Assembly: GCA_963989245.1 (NCBI GenBank)
Contig: OZ022345.1
Coordinates: forward strand, 26,965,347-27,029,346
DNA: 64,000 nucleotides
Source of the DNA: Nansenia antarctica
Lineage: Eukaryota; Chordata; Actinopteri; Argentiniformes; Microstomatidae
Direction of reading: 5' to 3'
The translations under genes and the position numbers were made by a program. The notes under the pieces were generated by a model, which ran no database searches, had not been told where the DNA came from, and saw nothing but the letters and a program-made list of their open reading frames with translations. Of the stretch, positions 54,060 through 64,000 are shown one piece after another (the stretch's first letter is position 1; each line of letters begins with the position of its first letter).

Positions 54060-54960
54060 TTGTTCGTGGGTCTTTCTGCCTTTAGTTTTGTCTTCAGCAA
54101 GTGAAATGCATGCTTGATTGGGTTGAGATCAGGTGATTGACTCTGGCCATTGCAGAATATTCCACTTCTTTGCCTTAAAAAAGTCCTGGGTTGCTTACAC
54201 ACTATATTTTGGGTCATTGTTCATCTGTATTGTGAAGCACCATCCAATCAACTTTGCTGAATTTGTCTGAATCTGAGCAGACAGAATATCCCTAAACACT
54301 TCAGAATTCATCTGTCTGCTTCTGTCTTCACATCATCAATAAACACTAGTGACCCAGTGCCATTGGAAGCCATGCATGTCCATGTCATCACACTGCCTCC
54401 ATGTTTTTTCACAGATGATGTGGTATGCGTCGGATCATGAGCCGTTCCAAGCCATACTTTTTTCTTCCCATCATTCTGGTACAGGTTGATCTTAGTTCCA
54501 TCGGTCCAAAGAATGCTGTTCCAGAACAGGGCTGGCTTTTTTAGATGTTTTTTGTCAAAGTCTAATCTGGCCTTTCTATTCTTGAGGCTTATGAATGGCT
54601 TGCACCTTGTGGTGAACCCTCTGTATTTGCTTGTGTGAAGTCTTTCTTTTATGGTACACATGGATAATGATATGCCTACCTCCTGGAGACTGTTCTTCAC
54701 TTGGCTGGATGTTTTGATGGGGGTTTTCTTTACCATGTAAAGGATCCTGTGATCATCCACCACTCTTGTCTTCCATGGATGTCCAGACCTTTTTGTGGTG
54801 CCGAGCTCACCAGTGCATTCTTTTTTTCTCAGAATGTACCAAACAGTTAATTTGGCCACTATTAATGTTCCCACTATCTCTCTGATGGATTTTTGTTTTG
54901 TTTTTACAGCCTAAGGATGGCCTGTTTCACTTGCATTGAGAGCTCTGTTGACTGCATGTT
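54060..54960 (-). pseudogene. Tc1 transposase, broken
   Basis: The longest frame (54874-54308) holds TGELGTTKRSGHPWKTRVVD (HTH/linker), FISLKNRKARLDFDKKHL and ILWTDGTKINLYQNDGKKKV (first catalytic Asp; the usual SDE is TDG). It also holds GGSVMTWTCMASNGTGSLVF. The C-terminal part continues in another frame with QSPDLNPIKHAFHLLKTKL (about 54165-54100), where the last catalytic residue would be. Frame breaks mean it is inactive. Confidence 0.85.
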
Positions 54961-55165
54961 GTGCGTATACAGCAACAGCCTCCAAATACAAATGCCACAC
55001 TTGGAATCAACTCAGACCTTTTACCTGCTTAATTGATAAAGAAATAATGAAGGAATAAATAGCCCACACTGGCCCATGAAACAGCTTTTGAGTCAATTGT
55101 CTAATTACTTTTGGTTATTATATATAAAAAAGCTATAATTCATAAACCCTTCCTTCAATTTGGAT

Positions 55166-56175
55166 GTGAATACCCTTAACCTAAAGCTGAGAGTCTGCAC
55201 TTTAAGCCCAGTAAATTCTGTTGGAAATCTCATATAAGATACGTTAGATCCAAAGTATCAAGGAGTATTGCAGTATTGTGCAGGGCAAAACATATTCTGG
55301 AACAGAGGATGTTGTATACTCTATATTGTTGTCTTGTCTTACCCTATTTGAGTTACTGTGTGGAGATATGGGGAAATGAATATAAAAGCACTTTAAACCC
55401 ATTGATTACACTACAGAAAAAAGCTATGAGGATTGTACATAAGGTCGGATATCGTGATCACACTAATAAATTGTTCCTAATGCCAAATGCCTTAAAGCTC
55501 ATGGACTTATTCAAATTTAAATTGGCACAGTTAATGTATAAAGCAAAGACTCAAGAACTCCCACGTAACATTAACAAATGATTTATAGAGAGGGATAAGG
55601 GGAGAGGTCATTTGAGAGGTAACCACAACTTTAACAAGGGTTATGCTCGCACCCATCTCAGGAGCAGGTGCATATCATTCTACGGAGTTACCATATGGAA
55701 TGGGCTAGAGGAAAATATGAAGGAAAGCAGAAATATTGCTCTATTTAAAAAAAGGTTTAAATTATTATTTTTTGTTAAATACCAAAATGAGGAAAGGGAA
55801 GGTTGTTAATCTTCTGGAAACTAAGGTGTGGTTTTCTGTGTCTTTTTCTTTTGTATTACATTGTGGATACTGATGTTTGTTATTTATTTATTTTGTGTTG
55901 TTTCAGTATTAAGAATAGAAAAATGATGTTTATTTATTTATTTTGTGTCAATATTAAGAATGAAAAAGTATTAGAACGGATGATACTGAAATATATCTAT
56001 TAATTAATTGGATTATATAATGTAAGCATAATTGTTAAGTATAAACAGGGGTAGGACAGGCTTCTTCCTACTCCTTTTCGAACAATTGATAGGACTGTAC
56101 TCTACATATTAGTTATTTATTATTTTTATTTTTAAATCATGTTCGAAATAAAGATTCATTCATTCATTCGTAACT
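55166..56175 (+). mobile_element. LINE 3' half (reverse-transcriptase end)
   Basis: The plus-strand frame 55276-55581 gives AKHILEQRMLYTLYCCLVLP, YLSYCVEIWGNEYKSTLNPL, ITLQKKAMRIVHKVGYRDHT, the thumb region of a non-LTR reverse transcriptase. After a stop, a second frame continues (CISFYGVTIWNGLEENMKES). The 3' UTR ends gttcgaaataaagattcatt with an ATTC tail. Palindrome arms at 26.7-27.1 kb derive from this 3' UTR. Confidence 0.8.
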
Positions 56176-56210
56176 TGTGTATGACTGTAACTAAGATGTT
56201 TTGGTAAACA

Positions 56211-56446
56211 GCTAAAATAACACAAATTCTGTCTGTGACCAAATATATATGGGCCTAACTGTAGAATCCATTGCTGGAAATGTGTTTATTTGGTTTCCAC
56301 CGTAGTAAGGCGATGACGTAGTCCGAACCAAATATGCAAATATGCAGGCGCAATATGCAAATATGCAGGCGCGGTATGATTACGCGCTCCAACCAAATAT
56401 GGTCCATCAAGCGTCCGGGTGATGCGCGTGATGTCCGCAGCTGGAT
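56211..56446. repeat. Right inverted repeat of the 8-kb unit
   Basis: Complement of 48370-48576; outermost matched bases gtccgcagctgga. Contains ccgtagtaaggcgatgacgt, also found in MITE-like pieces near 26.85 kb and 31.9 kb. Confidence 0.8.
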
Positions 56447-56600
56447 ATACTTTTTTTTGCTCTGAGAGCGCCAGAACGCACACTAGGTGCAACGTCATAA
56501 AGGGACCACGTAATTTGATTGGACAAGAGGCATTCCATGTGATTCCATGTGATCAGATTTCCAGAGCGTATTTACGAACGCAGCCTCGGTTATCTCCGTT
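56447..56600. mobile_element. hAT terminus fragment
   Basis: ctttatgacgt / ttgtccaatcaaattac / acgaacgcagcc elements match (inverted) 39335-39460 of the hAT element at 39076. Fragment only. Confidence 0.55.
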
Positions 56601-56824
56601 TTGGAATGATCGCTGGTAGCATTGCGCCGCTCTTTTCCCATTGACATCAGGGTGTCAAGTAATGTATAAATAAATGTGCTGAATTGATATGCCCTTTTGT
56701 GTTTTCATGTAGTATATATGCAGGGATGTTCAAAGTATTTTACTTTCAACCAGGTATCTGATTCTGACCACCTGTAGTCACTTACTTAATCATAGGAACT
56801 AGTTAACCCAATTCTTGTTGCACT

Positions 56825-59690
56825 GAAGCAGGTGGTTGATTGACTGTGTCCCCTTGTCTAAATGTAAGGGGTATCCTATGGTTGTCTAGTGGTGATGTTA
56901 GGATTGACTGTGTACCCTTGTCTAAATGTAAGGGGTATCCTATGGTTGTCTAGTGGTGATGTTAGGATTGACTATGTGTACCCTTGTCTAAATGTAAGGG
57001 GTATCCTATGGTTGTCTAGTGGTGATGTTAGGATTGACTATATGTACCCTTGTCTAAATGTAAGGGGTCTCCTATGGTTGTCTAGTGGTGATGTTAGGAT
57101 TGACTATGTGTACCCTTGTCTAAATGTAAGAGGTATCCTATGGTTGTCTAGTGGTGATGTTAGGATTGACTGTGTGTACAGTCTAAATGTAAGAGGTATC
57201 CTATGGTTGTCTAGTGGTGATGTTAGGATTGACTGTGTCCCCTTGTCTAAATGTAAGGGGTCTCCTATGGTTGTCTAGTGGTGATGTTAGGATTGACTGT
57301 GTGTCCCCTTGCCTAAATGTAAGGGGTCTCCTATGGTTGTCTATTGGTGATGTTAGGACTGACTGTGTGTACCCTTGTCTAAATGTAAGGGGTCTCCTAT
57401 GGTTGTCTAGTGGTGATGTTAGGATTGACTGTGTGTACAGTCTAAATGTAAGGGGTATCCTATGGTTGTCTAGTGGTGATGTTAGGATTGACTGTGTGTA
57501 CCCTTGTCTAAATGTAAGGGGTATCCTATGGTTGTCTAGTGGTGATGTTAGGATTGACTGTGTGTACCCTTGTCTAAATGTAAGAGGTATCCTATGGTTG
57601 TCAAGTGGTGATGTTAGGACTGACTGTGTGTACCCTTGTCTAAATGTAAGGGGTATCCTATGGTTGTCTAGTGGTGATGTTAGGATTGACTATGTGTACC
57701 CTTGTCTAAATGTAAGGGGTATCCTATGGTTGTCTAGTGGTGATGTTAGGATTGACTGTGTGTACCCTTGTCTAAATGTAAGGGGTATCCTATGGTTGTC
57801 TAGTGGTGATGTTAGGATTGACTGTGTGTACCCTTGTCTAAATGTAAGAGGTATCCTATGGTTGTCTAGTGGTGATGTTAGGATTGACTGTGTGTACCCT
57901 TGTCTAAATGTAAGAGGTATCCTATGGTTGTCTAGTGGTGATGTTAGGATTGACTGTGTGTACCCTTGTCTAAATGTAAGGGGTATCCTATGGTTGTCTA
58001 GTGGTGATGTTAGGATTGACTGTGTGTACCCTTGTCTAAATGTAAGAGGTATCCTATGGTTGTCTAGTGGTGATGTTAGGATTGACTGTGTGTACCCTTG
58101 TCTAAATGTAAGAGGTATCCTATGGTTGTCTAGTGGTGATGTTAGGATTGACTGTGTGTACCCTTGTCTAAATGTAAGGGGTATCCTATGGTTGTCTAGT
58201 GGTGATGTTAGGATTGACTGTGTGTACCCTTGTCTAAATGTAAGGGGTATCCTATGGTTGTCTAGTGGTGATGTTAGGATTGACTGTGTGTACCCTTGTC
58301 TAAATGTAAGAGGTATCCTATGGTTGCCTAGTGGTGATGTTAGGATTGACTGTGTGTACCCTTGTCTAAATGTAAGAGGTATCCTATGGTTGTCTAGTGG
58401 TGATGTTAGGACTGACTGTGTATACAGTCTAAATGTAAGGGGTATCCTATGGTTGTCTAGTGGTGATGTTAGGACTGACTGTGTGTCCCCTTGTCTAAAT
58501 GTAAGAGGTATCCTATGGTTGTCTAGTGGTGATGTTAGGATTGACTGTGTGTACCCTTGTCTAAATATAAGAGGTATCCTATGGTTGACTAGTGGTGATG
58601 TTAGGATTGACTGTGTGTACCCTTGTCTAAATGTAAGAGGTATCCTATGGTTGTCTAGTGGTGATGTTAGGATTGACTGTGTGTACCCTTGTCTAAATGT
58701 AAGGGGTATCCTATGGTTGTCTAGTGGTGATGTTAGGATTGACTGTGTGTACAGTCTAAATGTAAGAGGTATCCTATGGTTGTCTAGTGGTGATGTTAGG
58801 ATTGACTGTGTGTCCCCTTGTCTAAATGTAAGGGGTATCCTATGGTTGTCTAGTGGTGATGTTAGGATTGACTGTGTGTACCCTTGTCTAAATGTAAGAG
58901 GTATCCTATGGTTGTCTAGTGGTGATGTTAGGATTGACTGTGTGTACCCTTGTCTAAATGTAAGGGGTATCCTATGGTTGTCTAGTGGTGATGTTAGGAT
59001 TGACTGTGTGTACCCTTGTCTAAATGTAAGAGGTATCTTATGGTTGTCAAGTGGTGATGTTAGGACTGACTGTGTGTACCCTTGTCTAAATGTAAGGGGT
59101 ATCCTATGGTTGTCTAGTGGTGATGTTAGGATTGACTATGTGTACCCTTGTCTAAATGTAAGGGGTATCCTATGGTTGTCTAGTGGTGATGTTAGGATTG
59201 ACTGTGTGTACCCTTGTCTAAATGTAAGGGGTATCCTATGGTTGTCTAGTGGTGATGTTAGGATTGACTGTGTGTACCCTTGTCTAAATGTAAGAGGTAT
59301 CCTATGGTTGTCTAGTGGTGATGTTAGGATTGACTGTGTGTACCCTTGTCTAAATGTAAGAGGTATCCTATGGTTGTCTAGTGGTGATGTTAGGATTGAC
59401 TGTGTGTACCCTTGTCTAAATGTAAGAGGTATCCTATGGTTGTCTAGTGGTGATGTTAGGATTGACTGTGTGTACAGTCTAAATGTAAGGGGTATCCTAT
59501 GGTTGTCTAGTGGTGATGTTAGGATTGACTGTGTGTACTCTTGTCTAAATGTAAGGGGTATCCTATGGTTGTCTAGTGGTGATGTTAGGATTGACTGTGT
59601 GTACCCTTGTCTAAATGTAAGAGGTATCCTATGGTTGTCTAGTGGTGATGTTAGGACTGACTGTGTGTACCTGTCAAATAGGGTTAAATA
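56825..59690 (+). repeat. 66-bp minisatellite, about 43 units
   Basis: Unit: ttgtctaaatgtaaggggta, tcctatggttgtctagtggt, gatgttaggattgactgtgt and gtaccc. Some units lack cccttg (60 bp). Because both lengths are multiples of three and one frame lacks stops, a frame of 839 codons runs through 57214-59733 (22-residue repeat CLNVRGILWLSSGDVRID). A block containing the tcaagtgg variant recurs 1,446 bp later (57601 and 59047), equal to 21 units of 66 plus one of 60. Confidence 0.95.
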
Positions 59691-60966
59691 CTATATTCTG
59701 ATTCAGCCTGGTTGTAAGGCAGGCAATGCTTAACCCATCGCTAGTTCAAACAGACCGTAGTAGACTTCAAACACAAAGAGACACGGATTCATCATGATTC
59801 TTATTTTCTTGCGCAAGGAGAGTGAATCCCAGGTCTCCGAGAGACCTCGAATTCAAACTGAATCTTTCCCTCCCCGAGCCAGCATTTTATTGTCAAACAC
59901 AAAGAGACACACATGGACAGGGGGAGGCAGCCTCGTGAGGAAGCACAGCTTTAGCAAAATCAGATTTATGACCGGGCCCCAAGGAATGGAGCCTGAGCTG
60001 AGACACAAGATAAGAATTGTACAATGGGGAGCTTGTGAGTTTGTGAACAGGCAAAGAGCACGGGGTTGGAGCCTACGGAATTCACAGAATAGGACAAAAA
60101 TGTACAGAGTGTCCTCTTTAAAACATTTATAACATTATAACATTATGAAAACATCGTTCAACCCTAACATTTCCCTGCTGTTTTTCATATTTTATCACAA
60201 TACAAACATTCGTCTCTTTATTCAGGTAGAGCTATCTTGCTTTCACATTTTCTAGTTCCACTTGGTTCCTTCAGACCTCCCCTCTTCCCAGGGCGCAGTC
60301 TCAGGCTGGAACCCTTTCCGATGGAGGTTTACTGCCCTCCAACCCCTTCTTGGGTCAGAGTCAGTCTACCACCAACCCTTCCGCTTCCCAGACATCTCCT
60401 TTTCAGAGCTCTGATCACGGAAAGCACTGCTCGCTTACTAACGCATTCGGTTTCAGCTTACAGTGGCCTGACTGTACATTGAGCTGAGCGCAGCCACCAT
60501 TTTCCTATGGCTTAAGGCTTTGCGACCCAACCGGCCGGTGACCCAGTCGATAGCGATCCCCAGTCAGTGTCTAAACACCAACCCTGTAGCGGTGATTGGC
60601 CGCCCAGTTGGGAACCGACGTTCTGATCCCTAGCCCACTTCGCTATGGGTCTAGAAACTTTGACCGTTTACACCAGCCTTGCCTGTTCACGGGTGTGACC
60701 CTCACATCCCGCTAGGTGTGGGCTGTCGCCCACGTACCACGCACTGCCCACACACCTACATGCGACAGGTGCGCCGACTAGACGATACCACGGTAGTATG
60801 GTCATTCATACTTCATCAGACACGGGGGCCTTCAGTCCTCTCCCCAGCACTATATGAAGTCTTTAACGTGCCCCCGGAACTTTGCAATTCCACCGTCGCC
60901 TGTTACGGTCTAGGTTCGGGGTGCCTAATCCCCTCCCTAAACCGTCATTCAACGTCGCCGTACAGA
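59691..60966. other. Region 3' of the env remnant, possible LTR sequence
   Basis: No host exon seen. The sequence lies downstream of the minus-strand env frame, with a purine-rich tract on the minus strand near 60926-60945. It could contain a long terminal repeat, but I could not place TG...CA borders or a matching second copy. The phrase tcaaacacaaagagacac occurs twice (59768 and 59893). Confidence 0.4.
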
Positions 60967-61466
60967 TCACAGACATGAATATTCATCTTTCTCAACTTGG
61001 GTTAGAGGTTGGTACTTAGGTTCCATCATAATTTCTCGAGTCAACATTTGTTGTACAAATATTCCTGAAATCAGTTTGTTAGTCATAGCTTTGAAGCAGG
61101 GGAAGACACAACAAACGAGCACAGCCAGAAATATCATTACAACAATGAAAATCATTAGTCGTTTTACTAATAGTTGTTTCATGCCTCCCAGGTTCAGCCA
61201 ATCCAACCATCCCCACGCATTCTGATCAGTGTGGGATGTTGTCAGGATGTGTTGCAAGTCACAGAGTCGGTTCATAGCGTCAGTCACATTGGGCGAGTGT
61301 AAGTTGTCGGTGATGTAAGTGCAGCATGTGGTGTTAAGCATCACACATGTTCCTCCTGCCACTGCAGTCAATAGGTCAAGAGCCATTCGGTTCTGGAGTA
61401 CCATCAGTCTGATCTGATCGATTTCGCGGTTCTGGGCTTCGTTTATCGTAAGGGATGCATTTACAA
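60967..61466 (-). pseudogene. Endogenous retrovirus env fragment (transmembrane subunit)
   Basis: The minus-strand open frame ends at 60967. It has an LQNRMALDLL heptad segment, a CX6CC-type cysteine cluster, a hydrophobic membrane span (about residues 85-105 of the Met-initiated part) and a short cytoplasmic tail. This is the arrangement of gamma/epsilon-type retroviral transmembrane proteins. Its N-terminal side is cut at 61466 by the hAT element, so the surface subunit and fusion peptide are absent. An old genomic remnant. Confidence 0.82.
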
Positions 61467-61580
61467 CAGGGTTTCCGTTAACCGGTAATTACCGGTCTTT
61501 GTCCGGTAAAATTTGTTGAAGTCCGACAAATTGAAAACTCGTCGGACATAATGTCCGGTGAAAATAATTCCCTCTAAGCA

Positions 61581-61619
61581 CAATTTGAATACAATTCGTA
61601 GCGAATTGTATTCAAATTG
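61581..61619. repeat. Perfect 18-bp palindrome arms, 3-bp loop
   Basis: caatttgaatacaattcg, tag, cgaattgtattcaaattg. Copy 1 of the element (around 2585-2607) has only the single arm, so the palindrome arose by inverted duplication at the insertion edge. Confidence 0.9.
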
Positions 61620-61819
61620 GCTTCGGGCCACCATTTTCAGCTGAGCACCAAACACACACACACCCACACACACACAACACCGCCCGAGAGAGAAGGACCC
61701 GCCCCCCCCAGCCAGCCTATAGGCTAACCAAAGGGGGCGGGTCCCTCCCTCCCGGGCAGCGCCGCGCGTGCATGAGTGTGCGCGTGCCCGGCGCTCAGCT
61801 GAAAATGGTGGCCCGAAGC
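61620..61819. mobile_element. Hairpin insertion with GC-rich core
   Basis: The arms gcttcgggccaccattttca and its complement flank a CA-rich and GC-rich 145-bp core. Absent from copy 1 at 1151-2717. Class unknown. Confidence 0.65.
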
Positions 61820-62245
61820 GGAGCGCCTTAACTTTATCGCACAATAACAAGGATAACAAACGAAACGGACAACATTTACACTAAGATGGAGACAAACTTC
61901 AGCGATATGATCTAACAGCCGGTCTTCACGACGACATACAGACCCGTATGAGCTTACAGGGCTATCCCCTATCTATCTGAGAAAAGGCATAGGCCGGCTG
62001 TAACATCGAACGGAAAGTAGCCTATACGCATTGCAAGTTAATTTAAAGCCTATTTATTTTCAAAGAGTTTTATTCTATTTTATTATATCTGATAAAAGGC
62101 ATATGAACGGAAATTAGGCTAGCCGTGTCACGCCAGAAGCCTACATGCTTGCACTGTTCAACAAAATGTTATACATCTAGACATTGTGGTATTTCTTTAT
62201 ATACGTATCCAATCAATTGTTTCTCAATAAACAGTTATGTTCTCC

Positions 62246-63421
62246 CAGGGGCGGACTGGGCTCAAAAAACAGCCCTGGCATTTGCGACACAACAGCCCTA
62301 TTTCCAAACGCAACATCAGCACGGATTGTTAACATAAAAAGCTTGAGATAACCAGACTGACTAGAATCGAATGTAGACATTTGGAACACAAATGTAACAC
62401 ACACACGCACACGCAACTGACACACTACAATCGCTGATGAATTCAGAGTGCCGACAACAATCCACACAACGTTATTGAGAGCATAGTATAACCAGTAGTA
62501 TGCTATAAGGCACATTCAGGACAAATAGGCCAGACCAAAACATGAGAAACAAATGCCAACTGCTAAATTCTGAAATCAAACTCACAACAAGTAGGCTAAT
62601 TCTTTAGATCTTATATTGAACTCCATTTCCCAAGCATAGCCCCTACCTAGTGGGGGCCCCTGGGCTTGAGTCATTGTTCGGGCCCCTACCTACACCAAGA
62701 AAGGTTAGAAGTCATAAGGAAACATGTTTATTGACTGGGCAACACAGTGTAAATACTAGCCTGACCTTGGTCATGTGAACCAGCTTCATAAAATAAACCA
62801 GAAACACTAATTCTGCAGTCCACAAACCATATTACTGTGTTGACGCAACTTCAGGGGAGTGTGTTCATTTTCTGCTGTGCACCGCTCCCCTCTTTCACTT
62901 TCCCATAGTCATGCTCCCTCCGGACTCTTCAGAAGCAACACTGAGTCATCTAATAAAGTAACACTATTTAGGAGCAGTAACTAGTCTGCAGACTTCAACC
63001 ATACTCAACTATCATCACTTCTATTCAACACATGGACAACGCATTATTGGATAACGTTTACGTTAGCCCAATATTGCTAGCTTATAGCAAGGAGTCTGGC
63101 TAATTAGATGGTAGACTCGCCAGCCAATGAGGGGGCTCTTCACGAGTGCTTCGCCAACCAATCAGGTAGCGGTATTGCTCTACCATCCCCTACCATCCTT
63201 CCCGCAAATCCGCGACCCGGGCCGATATAATATGTTTTGGGCCGCGGTCTGCTGAAATAAGTACATTTTCAATGAAAATCACCAGAGACTAAATTACAAA
63301 TAATATATATATATATATATATACAGTATATTAAAAAAAAAGATAATACATTCTGAGCGGCCCAGAGTCTCGCGGCCCTCCTGGCATTTGCCAGGCATGC
63401 CCGGTGGCCAGTCCGCCACTG
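62246..63421. mobile_element. Nested hAT-type element
   Basis: Ends CAGGGGCGGACTGG and CCAGTCCGCCACTG (one mismatch); duplication tgttctcc at 62238-62245 and 63422-63429. The unoccupied site exists in copy 1 near 1640-1655 as the complement of ttatgttctcctcattg. No transposase frame. Confidence 0.92.
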
Positions 63422-63505
63422 TGTTCTCCTCATTGTCATACTCCCGAGTCAGATTAAGTATGATTTGACAGGCAGCTAAACTAAATGCCTTCCCAACCAG
63501 CGAGA

Positions 63506-63672
63506 CCTGGGGGGTATTCCATCAACGTCGCTAAAGGAAAATCCCGGCCTATTTTGGATAACTCTCGCGAGACTTGTCAGAATATGCCTGGATGTTTTTA
63601 GGAACTCTCGCGAGACTTGTCAGACTAAACCTGGATTTTCCTTTAGCGACGTTGATGGAATACCCCCCAGGT
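63506..63672. mobile_element. MITE with TATTCCATCAACGTCGCTAA ends
   Basis: Inverted repeats of about 38 bp from ctggggggtattccatcaac flank a core with two copies of actctcgcgagacttgtcag. Inserted in copy 2 at a place where copy 1 reads gagacctggttat. The exact duplication is ambiguous because of the G and C runs. Confidence 0.8.
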
Positions 63673-64000
63673 TATAGAAATGACGTTGTTTTATTGATTA
63701 AAAAAGGGTAAAACTGGAAAGAGAAAATAGAAAACTCACATTAATCCCAAACAATTTAACAAACTTCAGTTAACGTAATGTGGAGTCCGTTCATTGATCG
63801 ATGCTGTCTGTTCAGTTCCCAGTGAGGCGCCCGTTCAGCGCTGGACATAATGGCATAGCGCGCATGCGAATCATGTTATATTATTATATATTATATAGCT
63901 CGCATCTAATCGTATCGGATGAGAAATAGACATTAAATGGCATATATAGGCCGCTACACAACAGTAATCACCGCGACAAACAGCTATATTATATTTTAAT

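Larger units (their letters stand above)
53110..55165 (-). mobile_element. Tc1-like element (copy B) with nested MITE
   Basis: The left end CAGTTAGGTCGGGAAGTATT follows TA at 53108. The right inverted repeat is recognisable (acctaaagctgagagtctgc at about 55180) but its outermost part is lost where LINE sequence begins. It carries the transposase pseudogene (54060-54960) and a MITE (53346-53908). Confidence 0.85.
48370..56446 (+). mobile_element. 8-kb unit with long inverted ends carrying a Ulp1-like gene (copy B)
   Basis: The left repeat (48370-48576) and right repeat (56211-56446) are inverted copies, from tccagctgcggacatcacg inward to cagacagaatttgtgttatt. They enclose Ulp1-like protease exons, a second coding module, a spacer, a Tc1 element with nested MITE and a LINE 3' part. 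Whether the whole is one mobile element or two MITEs that happen to flank a gene duplicate is not settled. No target duplication was recognised and no transposase belonging to the ends is seen. Confidence 0.6.
61467..64000. mobile_element. hAT-type non-autonomous transposon, copy 2 (inverted, runs off the window)
   Basis: It starts CAGGGTTTCCGTTAACCGG, identical in type to the right end of 1151-2717. Shared sequence (for example catgcgaatcatg, cgtcatttctataac complements) continues to the window end, about 90 bp short of the expected terminus. It contains a hairpin insertion (61620-61819), a nested hAT element (62246-63421) and a MITE (63506-63672). Confidence 0.85.

Noticed and set aside
57214..59733. 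An 839-codon open frame
   Set aside because: It is produced by a 66/60-bp minisatellite without a stop in one frame. No domain, splice or start context is present, so it is listed as a repeat only.
59794..60132. 112-codon plus-strand frame as a viral or host gene
   Set aside because: It is antisense to the env remnant, has no recognisable domain and is probably LTR or 3' retroviral sequence read by chance.

Overview
The window reads as teleost fish nuclear DNA. The evidence is spliced genes with GT/AG introns (tdrd5, a ubtf-like gene, the first coding exon of an interferon-type Mx GTPase, and a C2H2 zinc-finger gene with the N-terminal block common in fish zinc-finger genes). The transposons are also of fish type: Tc1, Tol2-like and other hAT elements, piggyBac, L2/CR1- and jockey-like LINEs, a tRNA-derived SINE and a retroviral env remnant. 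I cannot name the species. No prokaryotic gene, CRISPR array, rRNA or stand-alone tRNA gene was seen.

Layout. 1-4.7 kb: a 1.57-kb hAT-type element with an exact 8-bp target duplication (1151-2717) and a decayed Tc1 element (2952-4552). 4.7-12.4 kb: three gene pieces, all on the minus strand. These are the 5' part of tdrd5 (LOTUS 1, LOTUS 2 and the start of a Tudor domain, with the LOTUS 1 exon tandemly duplicated), a lone Mx first exon with a promoter-like upstream region, and the first seven coding exons of a ubtf-like gene (N-terminal domain plus two HMG boxes). No downstream exons of Mx or the ubtf-like gene follow. 12.9-21 kb: a Tol2-like hAT transposase gene of four exons. Its second exon is split by a 3,357-bp insertion with an 8-bp duplication, carrying another hAT fragment and two LINE fragments; removing the insertion in coordinates leaves a 2,001-bp frame. 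21-24 kb: hAT and piggyBac scraps and a 1-kb minisatellite.

24-32 kb and 48-56 kb hold related copies of one large unit. It carries a multi-exon Ulp1/C48-like cysteine-protease gene, a second small unrecognised multi-exon module, an internally nested Tc1 element and a LINE tail. The 48-56 kb copy is flanked by ~210-235-bp inverted repeats. The 24-27 kb part-copy runs in the plus direction and the 28-32 kb copy in the minus direction, meeting at a ~480-bp near-palindrome. A MITE present in one Tc1 copy has left a canonical excision footprint in the other.

Between the inverted copies lies the one long gene that looks intact: a zinc-finger gene (32,590-45,886) of five coding exons, 685 residues, with ten fingers and three in-frame copies of an acidic middle exon. 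Its large intron is filled with nested hAT elements. After it come a 16-bp minisatellite (46.8-47.8 kb), the Ulp1 unit, a 2.85-kb 66-bp minisatellite (56.8-59.7 kb), a retroviral env fragment (61 kb) and a second, inverted, hAT copy of the family at the window start. That copy has further elements nested in it and runs off the right edge.

Overall this is a repeat-dense patchwork in which fragments of immune, germline and nucleolar genes sit among layered transposons. Such composition is typical of low-recombination or rapidly rearranging fish chromosome segments; that last point is inference.
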